Shown here piece by piece: positions 11,301-18,672 of a stretch of DNA of 64,000 bases (its first letter is position 1; every line of letters begins with the position of its first letter). A model generated the notes under the pieces. That model saw nothing but the letters and a program-made list of their open reading frames with translations, had not been told where the DNA came from and made no database searches. A program made the translations under genes and the position numbers. This DNA comes from Lewinella sp050633125 (lineage in GTDB: Bacteria > Bacteroidota > Bacteroidia > Chitinophagales > Saprospiraceae), in the NCBI RefSeq assembly GCF_050633125.1, contig NZ_JBOEFX010000076.1, positions 1-64,000 of the forward strand, read 5' to 3'.

Positions 11301-12302
11301 CAACCCTTTTTCTCCTGTATAAAAGAAGTATTCCTTAAAATTTTTACTCCAGAGCTCAGACTGATGCCAAAGGCGATTAGAATATGAACCTATTTCATTC
11401 ACAGTGCTGAGGTCAGGTTCATACAAGAGAAAACGTTTTCTACCTTCTACTACTTCCAAAATGATATTCCCTTTTTCGTCTTTCCGCCCATTTCTATATC
11501 TCAGGTTTTGATCGAAATGGGGGTGAGGTACAATTTCTTCTTGTGCATTGAAGGTAAATAGTCCATCTATCCTGGCAAAAGAAAACAACCAGTTCTCTTT
11601 TTTACCTTTCACCATAAAGCAGGGCCATGCTTCTTTACCCTTAAGCCGATCAGGCAAAGTAATCGGCGTATATTCATTCTCTTTTTGATTATAGAAGAAG
11701 TGTCCCTTATTTCCGTCAAAAAAAAAATACCTGAACGCGGAAAAAGGAACCAGTTGCAACTTGGCGTTGCCAGGGCTATGAATATTGATTGCATTCTCTC
11801 GCTTTTCTACTTGCTCCAGAACAGGAGTAATGGTACGACCATCATAGCGTAGTACAACAATACCCGTGGTAGCCTCCAGACAAATATAGAGGTCGCCATC
11901 TTCATACATATTGATAGAAACAATAACGGGCGGTGCAGTAGTAAACGTCCTCAGAGAAAGTATGCGAAAGTGAAAAGTTTCGGGGTTGAAAATTTCAATT
12001 TCGTCTCTTGTTTTTATATAAGCAATTTCCTCCGTTTTTAACTTATGAAGTCTTCCTACGTTATCAAGATCATAGCGAACATTTGCGCTACTTCCATTGT
12101 GAATTGTTATAAATTGCTGCCCATCAAAACGCGTTAATCCTCTAAAACCACCCATCCAAAGATAGCCTGATTTATCTTCGACTATCCCTCCCCAGGAATA
12201 ATTAATCAGGCGGTCTTCCTGATTAAAGATGTTTACTTCATAAGCCTGGGCGATCAGTTTTCCGCAAATACCAACAACCAATATAATTATCAATGAGCGC
12301 AT
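8310..12302 (-). CDS. Hybrid two-component system sensor/regulator (one-protein HTCS)
   Basis: This 1330-residue protein carries a whole phosphorelay in one chain. A signal peptide (about 1-19) is followed by a periplasmic two-component propeller built from Reg_prop repeats (first one near 38-62, GYLWMGGFRGLTRFDG) and a Y_Y_Y-like domain before a membrane helix at about 787-806. The cytoplasmic part has a HisKA domain with phospho-accepting His835 (AHEFKTPL), a HATPase domain (N-box VNNLVSNALKF, G1 DQGPGI, G2 GIGLAYVKA), a receiver domain with Asp1130 (SDVRMPG) and the lysine in LAKPF, and a C-terminal AraC-type helix-turn-helix (about 1225-1330). All catalytic motifs look intact. In Bacteroides such proteins control polysaccharide loci; here the immediate downstream gene encodes a giant HYR surface protein, the likely target. 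Confidence 0.95.
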   Translation of the reverse strand: MRSLIIILVVGICGKLIAQAYEVNIFNQEDRLINYSWGGIVEDKSGYLWMGGFRGLTRFDGQQFITIHNGSSANVRYDLDNVGRLHKLKTEEIAYIKTRDEIEIFNPETFHFRILSLRTFTTAPPVIVSINMYEDGDLYICLEATTGIVVLRYDGRTITPVLEQVEKRENAINIHSPGNAKLQLVPFSAFRYFFFDGNKGHFFYNQKENEYTPITLPDRLKGKEAWPCFMVKGKKENWLFSFARIDGLFTFNAQEEIVPHPHFDQNLRYRNGRKDEKGNIILEVVEGRKRFLLYEPDLSTVNEIGSYSNRLWHQSELWSKNFKEYFFYTGEKGLIYRHRPTYTISPVLRQSTKKQAGVSLRGMIELTNGKVLAGTDNHGIHLYDPVLDTVTSVVTPVGWPDDLKTVIASRTLLKDTSGNVWLTAFMRNTENERPAGYLLKFDEKAMKIKAFHPLSSRVKTMAFINDSLLLAGMESELFTISLKPEVRTKVLKKTSEGHNLWYGIEKIIPLPEDGHFLLVTATGLYRFDYEQNKVEEILVPGSQVDHYFDVYQENAASWWVGTNGDGLYRYDTLTGELKTFGFKQGILSDMVCGIVPEGEDYLMLSTYRGLYRFDKRRGLASNKGLQNGLAEYEFNRNSYLGLSDTSWLFGGVNGFYRVTKVNSVTTEAVTPPKILLSYVHFRNENAEQDTFIYNFHSQSEALTLPANARRLQVQLSSFNPEEKANVLLHFRLHPSERWELLPESGELTFNFIPPGHYQLQVADRTSGEMLFNLPIYAKWRWYERTSVQLAGGILVLTLIGLLLYFYFKGQLIRVKTLQLEENDKFRQRLFAYIAHEFKTPLTIIFGLTQRLRQAPENEVIVDQLKVIEEHGTSMTNLVNQMIELNELQANEWQPDYAPTDLIKQIKLIVTQLQPLADSLNAKLEFHAKENFIYQWSDFEKLKVIVNNLVSNALKFSPLDGKVKVSVAAGETTWSLTVKDQGPGIREEEIEHISKLFYRSSQQHDKELPNAGIGLAYVKAIVEAMDGRMNIYNDQGSVFEVIFPARAIDKALMKEEVAEETVILNTQIVGEERSESKESRELVLLVEDTPAMANYVKSCFPSEKYRVVWARNGEEGEQQAIALVPDIIVSDVRMPGKNGFELCAALKAHPVTNHIPIVMLTALADQDSRLAGLQARADVYLAKPFQEKELVLTVANLLYTQEQTRLRYTDDRAHPEKRVVPSTYPQHDEFRQNIDQVLEKHFNDALFGVEEMSRALFLSRTQLHRKSKALLGKNPGDLLRTYRLEEAKAMLDTTDFPIARIAQQCGFNDASYFTKVFTTAYRITPSKYRKH

Positions 12303-12364
12303 TAAAACATCCTCTTTGAAAACATTGCGAATAGATTTCCAGGCAGTTTAAAACAACATTTTCT

Positions 12365-12372
12365 CAAAGATA
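12365..12372 (-). promoter_or_regulatory. Putative -7 element of the hybrid regulator gene
   Basis: TATCTTTG on the minus strand matches TAnnTTTG and lies 63 bp upstream of the regulator ATG at 12302. No clear -33 TTG partner is seen. Confidence 0.35.
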
Positions 12373-12532
12373 GTTATTTGGCACTATTCCTGTTTTTCAT
12401 CCTGTTTATTTACTCTTCCTTATTTACAACGCTTTACTCGCCAAAAAAGCGGCACTCCCCTCAAAGGAAGTTCAAAAAACACTTCCTGAAGGCAAATTCT
12501 CGGAAAAGCCCTAAATTTAGCAATCACAACTT

Positions 12533-12725
12533 TCAAGCCCACCTGCAAATTACAGTCAATTAACCGACCTGTTTACGGAATGGCGGGCCTTTGAGCCCCC
12601 TACCCTACTTAACGGCGCACCAGACGAGAGGATGGATGAAGACCGAGAAGGAACTTCTCATCTTTGAGCAACACCTTTATCTGCGCCACCCCGGCTACGG
12701 TACCAGTTACATCATTGGCAAATGA
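12533..12725 (+). pseudogene. Probable remnant of a DUF885-family gene
   Basis: Two peptide segments in different frames resemble the ends of one protein family. Frame starting at 12560 reads LTDLFTEWRAFEPPTLLNGAPD, here split as LTDLFTEWRAFEPP then TLLNGAPD, much like the N-terminal part of Bacteroidota DUF885 proteins. From 12636 another frame reads MKTEKELLIFEQHLYLR then HPGYGTSYIIGK and a stop at 12723, resembling their C-terminal part. The roughly 500 residues that should separate them are absent, and there is no start codon or signal peptide. I read this as a large internal deletion with a frameshift. Family assignment is from memory of conserved strings and could be wrong. The rest of the 12303-12852 gap shows nothing else I recognise. 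Confidence 0.35.
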
Positions 12726-12852
12726 CAGGCGTTGATGTATTGAAGTAGCGTCATGCTGAGGCACAAAGGGCTAGTACAGCTTTCGCAGACTTTGGCATAA
12801 AGACCCACTTACTTTCCTTATCAAATTTTAAATCACCCCTAATTTCAAAATC

Positions 12853-15381
12853 CTAAAAATCCATCTTCAAACGCAGATTTATTCTCCGAGAAGTGAGGTA
12901 ATTCGGGATGGCATACTGCTGGTTGAAAATGGTCTTTACCCAGGTATTACCCGCTTGATTTTGAACTTGCAGAAGATTGAATACTTCCAAACTCAACCAG
13001 GTTGTTTGCGTAAAGCGAAGGAAGTGATTAGGTCGTTTAGCACGTCTTTTCTCGTCAAACAACAAGAAGCTGAAGCCTATATCCACCCGGTGATAAGGAT
13101 TGAAACGGTAAGTGTTTCGGAATTCCTGGTTGTTGCCCAAAAGCCCGTAAGGCAAGCCGCTCCCCACGGTGAGATTGAGGTGCATTTTGATGTTCTCGTT
13201 GGTTTTTAGGTAATCCTGAAAAAACATACTCATCTGCATCAGCCGATCGGTAGGCCGAGGAACATCCTTGACCTCTACAGCTTCATCAACGTTGATTTCT
13301 CGACGGAGGTGCGTAACGCCGTCTAGCCGCTCGCGCGTTCTTAAGAAGGAAAGGTTGATCCAACTTTCAGCACCAGGTACAAACTCACCATTGAGTCGCA
13401 TATCCAGCCCCATGGCGTAACCCTTTGCATTATTGAGGCCACTGTAGCGGATACGTACATTTTCAATTTCATAGCTCACCAGGTCCCACAATTCCTTGTA
13501 ATAGGCCTCGGTGATAAAGCGGAATTTTTTAGGGTTACGTTTACCCAGGTAAAAATCAAGCGTAAATCCGCCTACGACATGGAAAGACTTCTGAGCAAGC
13601 AAATCAGTGTTGACCTGCCCGTCGAAGGCGCGCATTTCGCGATAGAAAGGAGCTTGGTAATACAGACCAGTTGCCAGGCGGTAACTAATATCTCGCTTAC
13701 CCGCCAAAGGCTTGTAAAGCAGCTGCACACGTGGTGAGATCAAAAGTTCCTGGTTCAAGTCCCAATAATTGGCGCGTACACCTCCAGAAAGGCGGAGCTC
13801 ACCTTTGTCGTCCTTACGCCAAGTGTAAGTATCTTGAATAAAGCCAGAAAAACGTAATGACCGCAATTGGTTTGTGGTTTTCAAGGTCGAGAACAACATT
13901 ACGGCAGAGGTATCGTAAGGCAAGCTATACCCTGCCGAATCCAAACGCTCCCACTCATTAATCATGTCATCAATCCGCTCGTGTTGTGCCTTGAGGCTAA
14001 ACTGAAAGAAATGGGAAGCATCTACTTCTTCGTTTCCTTTTTGAAGTTCTAATCCGCCTTTGACTTCTGCGTTATAAAGCTGTATATCCAGAAAGTTACG
14101 TACATATTGCTGCTGAGTTCCTGCACCAAGTTCAGCCAAGACCTCGCCAAAATTATCACTCCCCAGATTACTATCAATTTGACGAAGGCTATAACGTCCG
14201 ATAACATCAATACGCTCATTCTCATCACTGCGGAAAGCCGATGCCAGGAACTTAACGAAAAAAGGATTTACACTACGATCTGGCAAATAAGTAAGGCTTA
14301 AGCCTCCCATTTGAGTGGTAAATTCGTTCACTTCCTGCCCTTCAAAAACGCTAAAGAGCTGCAAGGCAAGGTTGATTAAACCAAAACCGGTGCTTCTCTG
14401 TGTAGGCTGAAAGCGATAAATACTTTGGTTGAAATTACCCAACAGGCCCAGCTGCCAATCTCTGCTAAGGTCGTAGGTTACATAAGCCTGCACATCGGTA
14501 AAACTAGGCGTATATTCTCCGGAGACATCCAATGAACCCAGCAAGTAACGAGTGTCTTTATACCGAGTCCCAACCAGGAACCGCAACCGCCGGTAAGAAT
14601 CCTTTTTAGGCGCAATACTCCCTTCCAAGTGAGCAGATCCGCCGAGGAAACTTAGGCCTACAGAACCTCGAAGCTCGTCGGGGCGCTTGTACTTGATGTC
14701 CAAAACACTAGACAATTTATCCCCATAGCGGGCCTCAAATCCACCTGAAGAAAAGGAAAGGTCACGAATGAGGTCAATATTGGCGAAGGTGAGTCCTTCT
14801 TGCTGCCCTGCCCGAACTAACTGAGGACGGTAAATTTCAAAATCATTAACATAAACAAGGTTTTCGTCGTAATTCCCCCCGCGTACATTGTACTGGCTAC
14901 TGAGTTCGCCTCCGGAACCGCTGCTTACACCAAGTGCAATATGAGGCAAAACGCTCTCCAGGTTACCGGTGGTCGTAGGCAACAACTTGAGCTGTTCCAC
15001 ATCCTCCCTCACCATGCCACCTTCTTCAATCTTACTCTCTCGTACGATCACTTCAATTTCGCTCTCGGAAGGCGCTAGATTTACATCCACCTGCTGATTT
15101 GAACGCGCAGGCAACGGCCCTAGTTCTGTAGTCCCTTCCTGATAGCCAATACGAGAAAATACCAAAATGAATTTTTCATTTGCAGGCACTACTATACTGT
15201 ACCTGCCATTGGCGGCTGTTTCCGCAGCCGTATTACTACCTTTAACGTAGACAGTTACCAAGTCAATGGCCTGCTCAGATATTACATCCGACACTACGCC
15301 CGTAACCGTAGCTCGCTCGGTTTGTGCAGAAAGTCCGATACTAAATAAAAGGAGGAGAGCGGAAATAAAAAATGATCGCAT
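12853..15381 (-). CDS. TonB-dependent receptor with carboxypeptidase-like N-domain
   Basis: This 842-residue outer-membrane protein starts with a signal peptide (to about residue 20, GLSAQ). A CarboxypepD_reg-like beta-sandwich follows (about 23-105, ATVTGVVSDVISEQAIDLVTV), then a plug domain (about 120-235, with QYNVRGGNYDENLVYVNDFE) and a 22-strand-type barrel ending in the terminal phenylalanine typical of Bam substrates (LRLKMDF). It should import a nutrient or siderophore with TonB energy; the substrate cannot be read from the sequence. No SusD partner is adjacent, so it is not a classical polysaccharide-utilisation pair. The length is at the short end for the family but all parts are present. 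A TACCTTTG element lies about 80 bp upstream. Confidence 0.9.
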   Translation of the reverse strand: MRSFFISALLLLFSIGLSAQTERATVTGVVSDVISEQAIDLVTVYVKGSNTAAETAANGRYSIVVPANEKFILVFSRIGYQEGTTELGPLPARSNQQVDVNLAPSESEIEVIVRESKIEEGGMVREDVEQLKLLPTTTGNLESVLPHIALGVSSGSGGELSSQYNVRGGNYDENLVYVNDFEIYRPQLVRAGQQEGLTFANIDLIRDLSFSSGGFEARYGDKLSSVLDIKYKRPDELRGSVGLSFLGGSAHLEGSIAPKKDSYRRLRFLVGTRYKDTRYLLGSLDVSGEYTPSFTDVQAYVTYDLSRDWQLGLLGNFNQSIYRFQPTQRSTGFGLINLALQLFSVFEGQEVNEFTTQMGGLSLTYLPDRSVNPFFVKFLASAFRSDENERIDVIGRYSLRQIDSNLGSDNFGEVLAELGAGTQQQYVRNFLDIQLYNAEVKGGLELQKGNEEVDASHFFQFSLKAQHERIDDMINEWERLDSAGYSLPYDTSAVMLFSTLKTTNQLRSLRFSGFIQDTYTWRKDDKGELRLSGGVRANYWDLNQELLISPRVQLLYKPLAGKRDISYRLATGLYYQAPFYREMRAFDGQVNTDLLAQKSFHVVGGFTLDFYLGKRNPKKFRFITEAYYKELWDLVSYEIENVRIRYSGLNNAKGYAMGLDMRLNGEFVPGAESWINLSFLRTRERLDGVTHLRREINVDEAVEVKDVPRPTDRLMQMSMFFQDYLKTNENIKMHLNLTVGSGLPYGLLGNNQEFRNTYRFNPYHRVDIGFSFLLFDEKRRAKRPNHFLRFTQTTWLSLEVFNLLQVQNQAGNTWVKTIFNQQYAIPNYLTSRRINLRLKMDF

Positions 15382-15460
15382 GCGCTTGACAGTAATGGTT
15401 AATGATTCTCTGACACTTTTATGGTCACACCAAAGAACAAGGGTTCCCCAGCGAGAAGCT

Positions 15461-15468
15461 CAAAGGTA
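15461..15468 (-). promoter_or_regulatory. Putative -7 element of the TonB-dependent receptor gene
   Basis: TACCTTTG on the minus strand matches TAnnTTTG. It lies between the stop of rpe (15507) and the receptor ATG (15381), suggesting that the receptor has its own promoter and is not simply read through from rpe. Confidence 0.4.
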
Positions 15469-15506
15469 AAAAGACTAACGTAGAGAAAATGTCTGCCCGA
15501 AGAAAA

Positions 15507-16184
15507 CTAGATAAATTTATCTACTTCGTGCCCAACAGCTTTCAATTGCTCAATTGCTTTCTTGGGATCTGCTGCCTTAAAAACACTACTACCGGCAACC
15601 AATACATCAGCACCAGCAGCTAGTACTTCCTGCGCATTTTGCAAGCCAATACCGCCGTCAACCTCAATAATGGCTTTCGAATTGCGTTCGCTAATCAAGC
15701 TTTTGAGTTCTTTAATCTTGGGGATACTTTGGTAAATAAATTTCTGCCCACCAAAACCAGGGTTAACAGACATAATGAGCACCAAGTCAATATCCTCAAT
15801 CAAATCCTTAAGCAAGGAAACCGGCGTATGCGGGTTCAGTGCAACGCCAGCCTTGGCCCCCGTTTCTTTAATTTGCTGTACCGTCCGATGCAAATGTGGG
15901 CAGGTTTCATAGTGAACAGTAATCACATCTGCTCCTACTTCCCGAAAAGTAGAAATATATTTTTCGGGTTGCTCAATCATCAAGTGAACATCTAAAGGCT
16001 TGCCTGCCTGACGTTTAATCGCTTGAATAATGGGCATCCCGTAAGAAATATTGGGAACAAATTGCCCATCCATCACATCCAAGTGAAACCAATCAGCTAA
16101 ACTCTCGTTAACCATATCAATGGCGGCACCCAAATGGAGAAAATCGGCGGCTAATAAGGAAGGGGCTACTAAATGCTTTTTCAT
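15507..16184 (-). CDS. rpe: Ribulose-phosphate 3-epimerase
   Basis: Interconverts ribulose 5-phosphate and xylulose 5-phosphate in the pentose phosphate pathway, in the cytoplasm. The 225-residue length is normal. The TIM-barrel signatures are complete: APSLLAADF at the N-terminus, metal ligands His34 and Asp36 in FHLDVMDGQFVPN, His67 in DVHLMIE, the phosphate loop SVNPGFGGQKF, and the catalytic aspartate in EVDGGI. Nothing is missing. The gene stands alone; its ATG lies only about 50 bp from the first terminator hairpin of the triplicated element upstream, which would shield it from, or possibly regulate it through, transcription coming from that side. Confidence 0.97.
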   Translation of the reverse strand: MKKHLVAPSLLAADFLHLGAAIDMVNESLADWFHLDVMDGQFVPNISYGMPIIQAIKRQAGKPLDVHLMIEQPEKYISTFREVGADVITVHYETCPHLHRTVQQIKETGAKAGVALNPHTPVSLLKDLIEDIDLVLIMSVNPGFGGQKFIYQSIPKIKELKSLISERNSKAIIEVDGGIGLQNAQEVLAAGADVLVAGSSVFKAADPKKAIEQLKAVGHEVDKFI

Positions 16185-16232
16185 ATTAAGAATTCTAAGA
16201 CCTTTGGTTTGAGCCGAAACATAAACAAAAAA

Positions 16233-16257
16233 AACCGGTTGGGGGTACCAACCGGTT
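16233..16257 (-). terminator. Intrinsic terminator, copy 1
   Basis: Perfect 10-bp stem AACCGGTTGG/CCAACCGGTT with a 5-nt loop, followed on the minus strand by a run of eight T. On the plus strand the hairpin is followed by A-rich sequence, so it works only for leftward transcripts. Confidence 0.75.
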
Positions 16258-16548
16258 CGAAAAAAGAGCTTTGAGAGGCTATCTACATACCAAAAAATGA
16301 AACATCCATTGATGTTCCTAAAACTTCATGAGATTATAATTGATCTTGAAAGACAAATAAGTCATGGGATTATAATTGTTATTAGCAGGTCTTTTTCAAC
16401 CTTTTGTAGTCATGATTATTTGTTTGGGCAATCCTCCTTCGAGAATTCAAGAAGCTTTTAACTTCCTCATCAACACCTTATCTCCTGTTGACAATACAAA
16501 TATGCAGCAAGAATTAGCCTAGACGAAGTACATTTGAGTTTCTTACTG
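16233..16548 (-). ncRNA. Candidate structured RNA, copy 1
   Basis: Conserved core of the triplicated element, read leftward from 16548 and ending in an intrinsic terminator at 16257-16233. Within it the motif CAATTATAATCYCATGA occurs twice with a 36-bp period (16332-16385 region), and a near-consensus -7 element CATATTTG lies about 45 bp into the core. The longest minus-strand frame starting at ATG is about 15 codons (MTYLSFKINYNLMKF). Transcription has not been shown; direction is inferred from the terminator. Confidence 0.5.
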
Positions 16549-16724
16549 TACAACTATATCAGCTATAAAAAACACTAACTTTCTCTTTTTCAATCTATTA
16601 AATTGAAAACAAGTTCACATCTCTGTATTATTACACCTCTGTTTTTGAACTTTTTCTGTTTATTTAATTAGTATTTCATCCCATTAAAAGTGCTAAACTT
16701 CAAAAAATGACCTTGAAAGCAGCC

Positions 16725-16772
16725 CATTAGTTTTATAAAAGCGAAACTATTTAGCTTAACTTTCGTAAATCA
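16725..16772 (-). promoter_or_regulatory. Spacer segment conserved between repeat units (first)
   Basis: The only clearly conserved part of the spacers; the partner is 17366-17413. On the minus strand it contains TTTACG followed about 18 bp later by TAGTTTCG, a weak -7-like string, and ends at ACTAATG. It could be the promoter of the RNA unit to its left. This is inference from conservation and position alone. Confidence 0.3.
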
Positions 16773-16871
16773 ATTTCAATGACCGAGAAACAAGCAACGG
16801 TGATTGACAGAGGATAGAGGGGGGAAGAAGTTGATCAGAAAAGTTTTTTTACTCGAGCATAGGCATAAAAA

Positions 16872-16896
16872 AACCGACTGGGATTACCAATCGGTT
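16872..16896 (-). terminator. Intrinsic terminator, copy 2
   Basis: Stem AACCGATTGG/CCAGTCGGTT read on the minus strand, loop TAATC, followed by seven T. Pair 6 is A-U where copies 1 and 3 have G-C (both sides changed), and pair 7 is a U-G wobble on the minus strand but a C-A mismatch on the plus strand, which supports a leftward RNA. Confidence 0.75.
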
Positions 16897-17187
16897 TAAA
16901 AAAGAGCTTTGAGAGGCTATCTACATACCAAAAAATGAAACATCCATTGATGTTCCTAAAACTTCATGAGATTATAAATTGGTCTTGAAAGACAAATAAG
17001 TCATGGGATTATAAATTGTTATTAGCAGGTCTTTTCAACCTTTTGTAGTCATGATTATTTGTTTGGGCAATCCTCCTTCGAGAATTCAAGAAGCTTTCTA
17101 CTTCCTCATCAACACCTTATCTCCTGTTGACAATACAAATATGCAGCAAGAATTAGCCTGAACGAAGTACATTTGAGTTTCTTACTG
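16872..17187 (-). ncRNA. Candidate structured RNA, copy 2
   Basis: Second core copy. It differs from the other two by an inserted A in each of the two internal CAATTATAATC motifs, a lost base in a pyrimidine run and a few substitutions. In this copy a minus-strand frame MYFVQANSCCIFVLSTGDK runs on to 24 codons because a stop present in copies 1 and 3 is CAG; since it is not shared, coding is unlikely. Confidence 0.5.
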
Positions 17188-17365
17188 CACCATAATAAGC
17201 AGCAACCAAAACCAACAAATCACTAACAATCAATAAGTTAACAACTTAAAAAATACAAAAAACTGGAAAAACACAACCGTATTACTAACCTTTTAAAGGT
17301 AATTTAACTCGCATATAATCATATTAAAAGCCACCTGCAGCATAAAAAGACAGGCACAAATGACT

Positions 17366-17413
17366 CATTAGTCCCATAAAAACGAAACTAATTAGCCAGG
17401 CTCCCGTAAATCA
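17366..17413 (-). promoter_or_regulatory. Spacer segment conserved between repeat units (second)
   Basis: Counterpart of 16725-16772, 641 bp away and about 77% identical, with the same TTTACG, TAGTTTCG and ACTAATG strings on the minus strand. No third counterpart is found to the right of copy 3. Confidence 0.3.
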
Positions 17414-17523
17414 ACAGCAGAAGTACCAAAGAATAGAGAAAGAAAGGAATTAACCATGCAAGAGCAGATCTTCTTCACAAGAAGAATTTTGCTTACATTT
17501 ATGCTTGAGCAGGTGCATAAAAA

Positions 17524-17548
17524 AACCGGCTGGGATTACCAACCGGTT
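17524..17548 (-). terminator. Intrinsic terminator, copy 3
   Basis: Minus-strand stem AACCGGTTGG/CCAGCCGGTT with loop TAATC and one U-G wobble, followed by seven T. Confidence 0.75.
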
Positions 17549-17838
17549 TAAAAAAGAGCTTTGAGAGGCTATCTACATACCAAAAAATGAAACATCCATT
17601 GATGTTCCTAAAACTTCATGAGATTATAATTGATCTTGAAAGACAAATAAGTCATGGGGTTATAATTGTTATTAGCAGGTCTTTTTCAACCTTTTGTAGT
17701 CATGATTATTTGTTTGGGCAATCCTCCTTCGAGAATTCAAGAAGCTTTCAACTTCCTCATCAACACCTTATCTCCTGTTGACAATACAAATATGCAGCAA
17801 GAATTAGCCTAGACGAAGTACATTTGAGTTTCTTACTG
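17524..17838 (-). ncRNA. Candidate structured RNA, copy 3
   Basis: Third core copy, almost identical to copy 1 outside the hairpin. A plus-strand frame of 64 codons at 17587-17781 exists here but is shortened in copy 1 and cut after about 17 codons in copy 2, so it is not treated as a gene. Confidence 0.5.
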
Positions 17839-18001
17839 GAATTACAGAAAAAGCATCAAAACTTATAAATCAATGAAAACCAACAATTAAAGACACACTT
17901 TGTGTCCATAAAATGGAATAATACATGTAATTTATCGCTCTTTTTACCGTTTTATTTCTTGTTTTTTCTTTAAAAAAGTCCCCCCAAGCCTGTAATTGCA
18001 C

Positions 18002-18604
18002 TTACTTCTCCCTAAACCTTTCCCAATCTTCCGGCCGATCAAGGTCAAATATGCCTTCCGGAAAATCAATAGCAACCAAATTGTCCTTTTCCTGTCTGAT
18101 TATTCTTCGGGCACCTTTATCTGGCGCAACTTTTTTCAATTCTTCAAACCATTGGTGGCCAAATAAAGCCGGCACTCCTAATTGGCCGTTATTATACCTT
18201 GCCGCAAGTATTCCTACAGAATCAGCCTCTAGCTTATCAAAACCTTCCAGAAAAGAGTGTAATAGTGCCTCACTTAAGTAAGGTTGATCTACTACACAAA
18301 ATAAAACACCTTCCATATTAGAAAAGGAATTCAAGCCTGCCACCAAGGAGGTCCCCATCCCCTCTTGCCAAGCTGGGTTAACCACAATCTTTAGTGGTAA
18401 ATCAGCAATAACCGTCTTAATAGTTTCAGCACGCGCACCTAAAACTACCGTAACTGGCCTGTTTAGTTTTAGCACCAACTTAGCCATATGCCTAATAAGC
18501 GGTTCCTTTTCATGAACGAGCAATTGTTTTGGCATACCCATTCTCCTCGCCTCCCCCGCTGCAAGCAAAATTATTCCCGTATTTTTTTTCAAAATTGTAT
18601 TCAT
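18002..18604 (-). CDS. MobA/MocA-like nucleotidyltransferase
   Basis: This 200-residue protein belongs to the NTP_transf_3 family, which includes molybdenum cofactor cytidylyl- and guanylyltransferases (MocA, MobA). The nucleotide-binding signature LAAGEARRMGMPKQLL lies near residues 14-29, the metal-binding aspartate is in CVVDQPYLS, and the region around LAARYNNGQLGVPALFG is the usual substrate loop. It probably attaches CMP or GMP to molybdopterin for a molybdenum enzyme, but no molybdenum enzyme or other cofactor gene is nearby, so the substrate is uncertain. The gene stands alone between the repeat array and a divergent DUF2279 gene. Confidence 0.85.
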   Translation of the reverse strand: MNTILKKNTGIILLAAGEARRMGMPKQLLVHEKEPLIRHMAKLVLKLNRPVTVVLGARAETIKTVIADLPLKIVVNPAWQEGMGTSLVAGLNSFSNMEGVLFCVVDQPYLSEALLHSFLEGFDKLEADSVGILAARYNNGQLGVPALFGHQWFEELKKVAPDKGARRIIRQEKDNLVAIDFPEGIFDLDRPEDWERFREK

Positions 18605-18672
18605 CCCGATAAGTTAAGTATTTGAAACAGGATTAATCGAGAAGAATGTGGCTTTGTTGCTAACTTTACCAC

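Larger units (their letters stand above)
16233..18001 (-). repeat. Tandem array of three 316-bp conserved units, gene-free 1.8 kb
   Basis: Three nearly identical blocks lie in direct orientation at 16233-16548, 16872-17187 and 17524-17838, with periods of 639 and 652 bp. The blocks differ at only a few positions outside the terminal hairpin (single-base indels and substitutions), whereas the roughly 320-bp spacers between them are much more diverged. One 48-bp spacer segment is still recognisable in both spacers (16725-16772 and 17366-17413, 37 of 48 bases equal), showing that the whole unit was duplicated. No open frame is kept in all three copies on either strand. 17839-18001 contains a short palindrome (17892-17906) and otherwise nothing I recognise. 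Confidence 0.9.

Noticed and set aside
12378..12563. 61-codon plus-strand frame between the regulator and the TonB receptor
   Set aside because: Phe-rich start, no family resemblance, and it runs into the probable DUF885 remnant in a different frame.
17587..17781. 64-codon plus-strand frame in the third repeat copy
   Set aside because: The frame is shortened in copy 1 and stops after about 17 codons in copy 2, with frame-breaking indels between copies; it does not behave as a gene.
16233..17838. CRISPR array or retron
   Set aside because: Units are 316 bp with about 640-bp periods, far too long for CRISPR repeats. No cas gene, reverse transcriptase or flanking inverted a1/a2 repeats are nearby.
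16185..18001. Insertion sequence or MITE in three copies
   Set aside because: No terminal inverted repeats, target duplications or transposase trace. The tandem period and homologous spacers point to local duplication instead.
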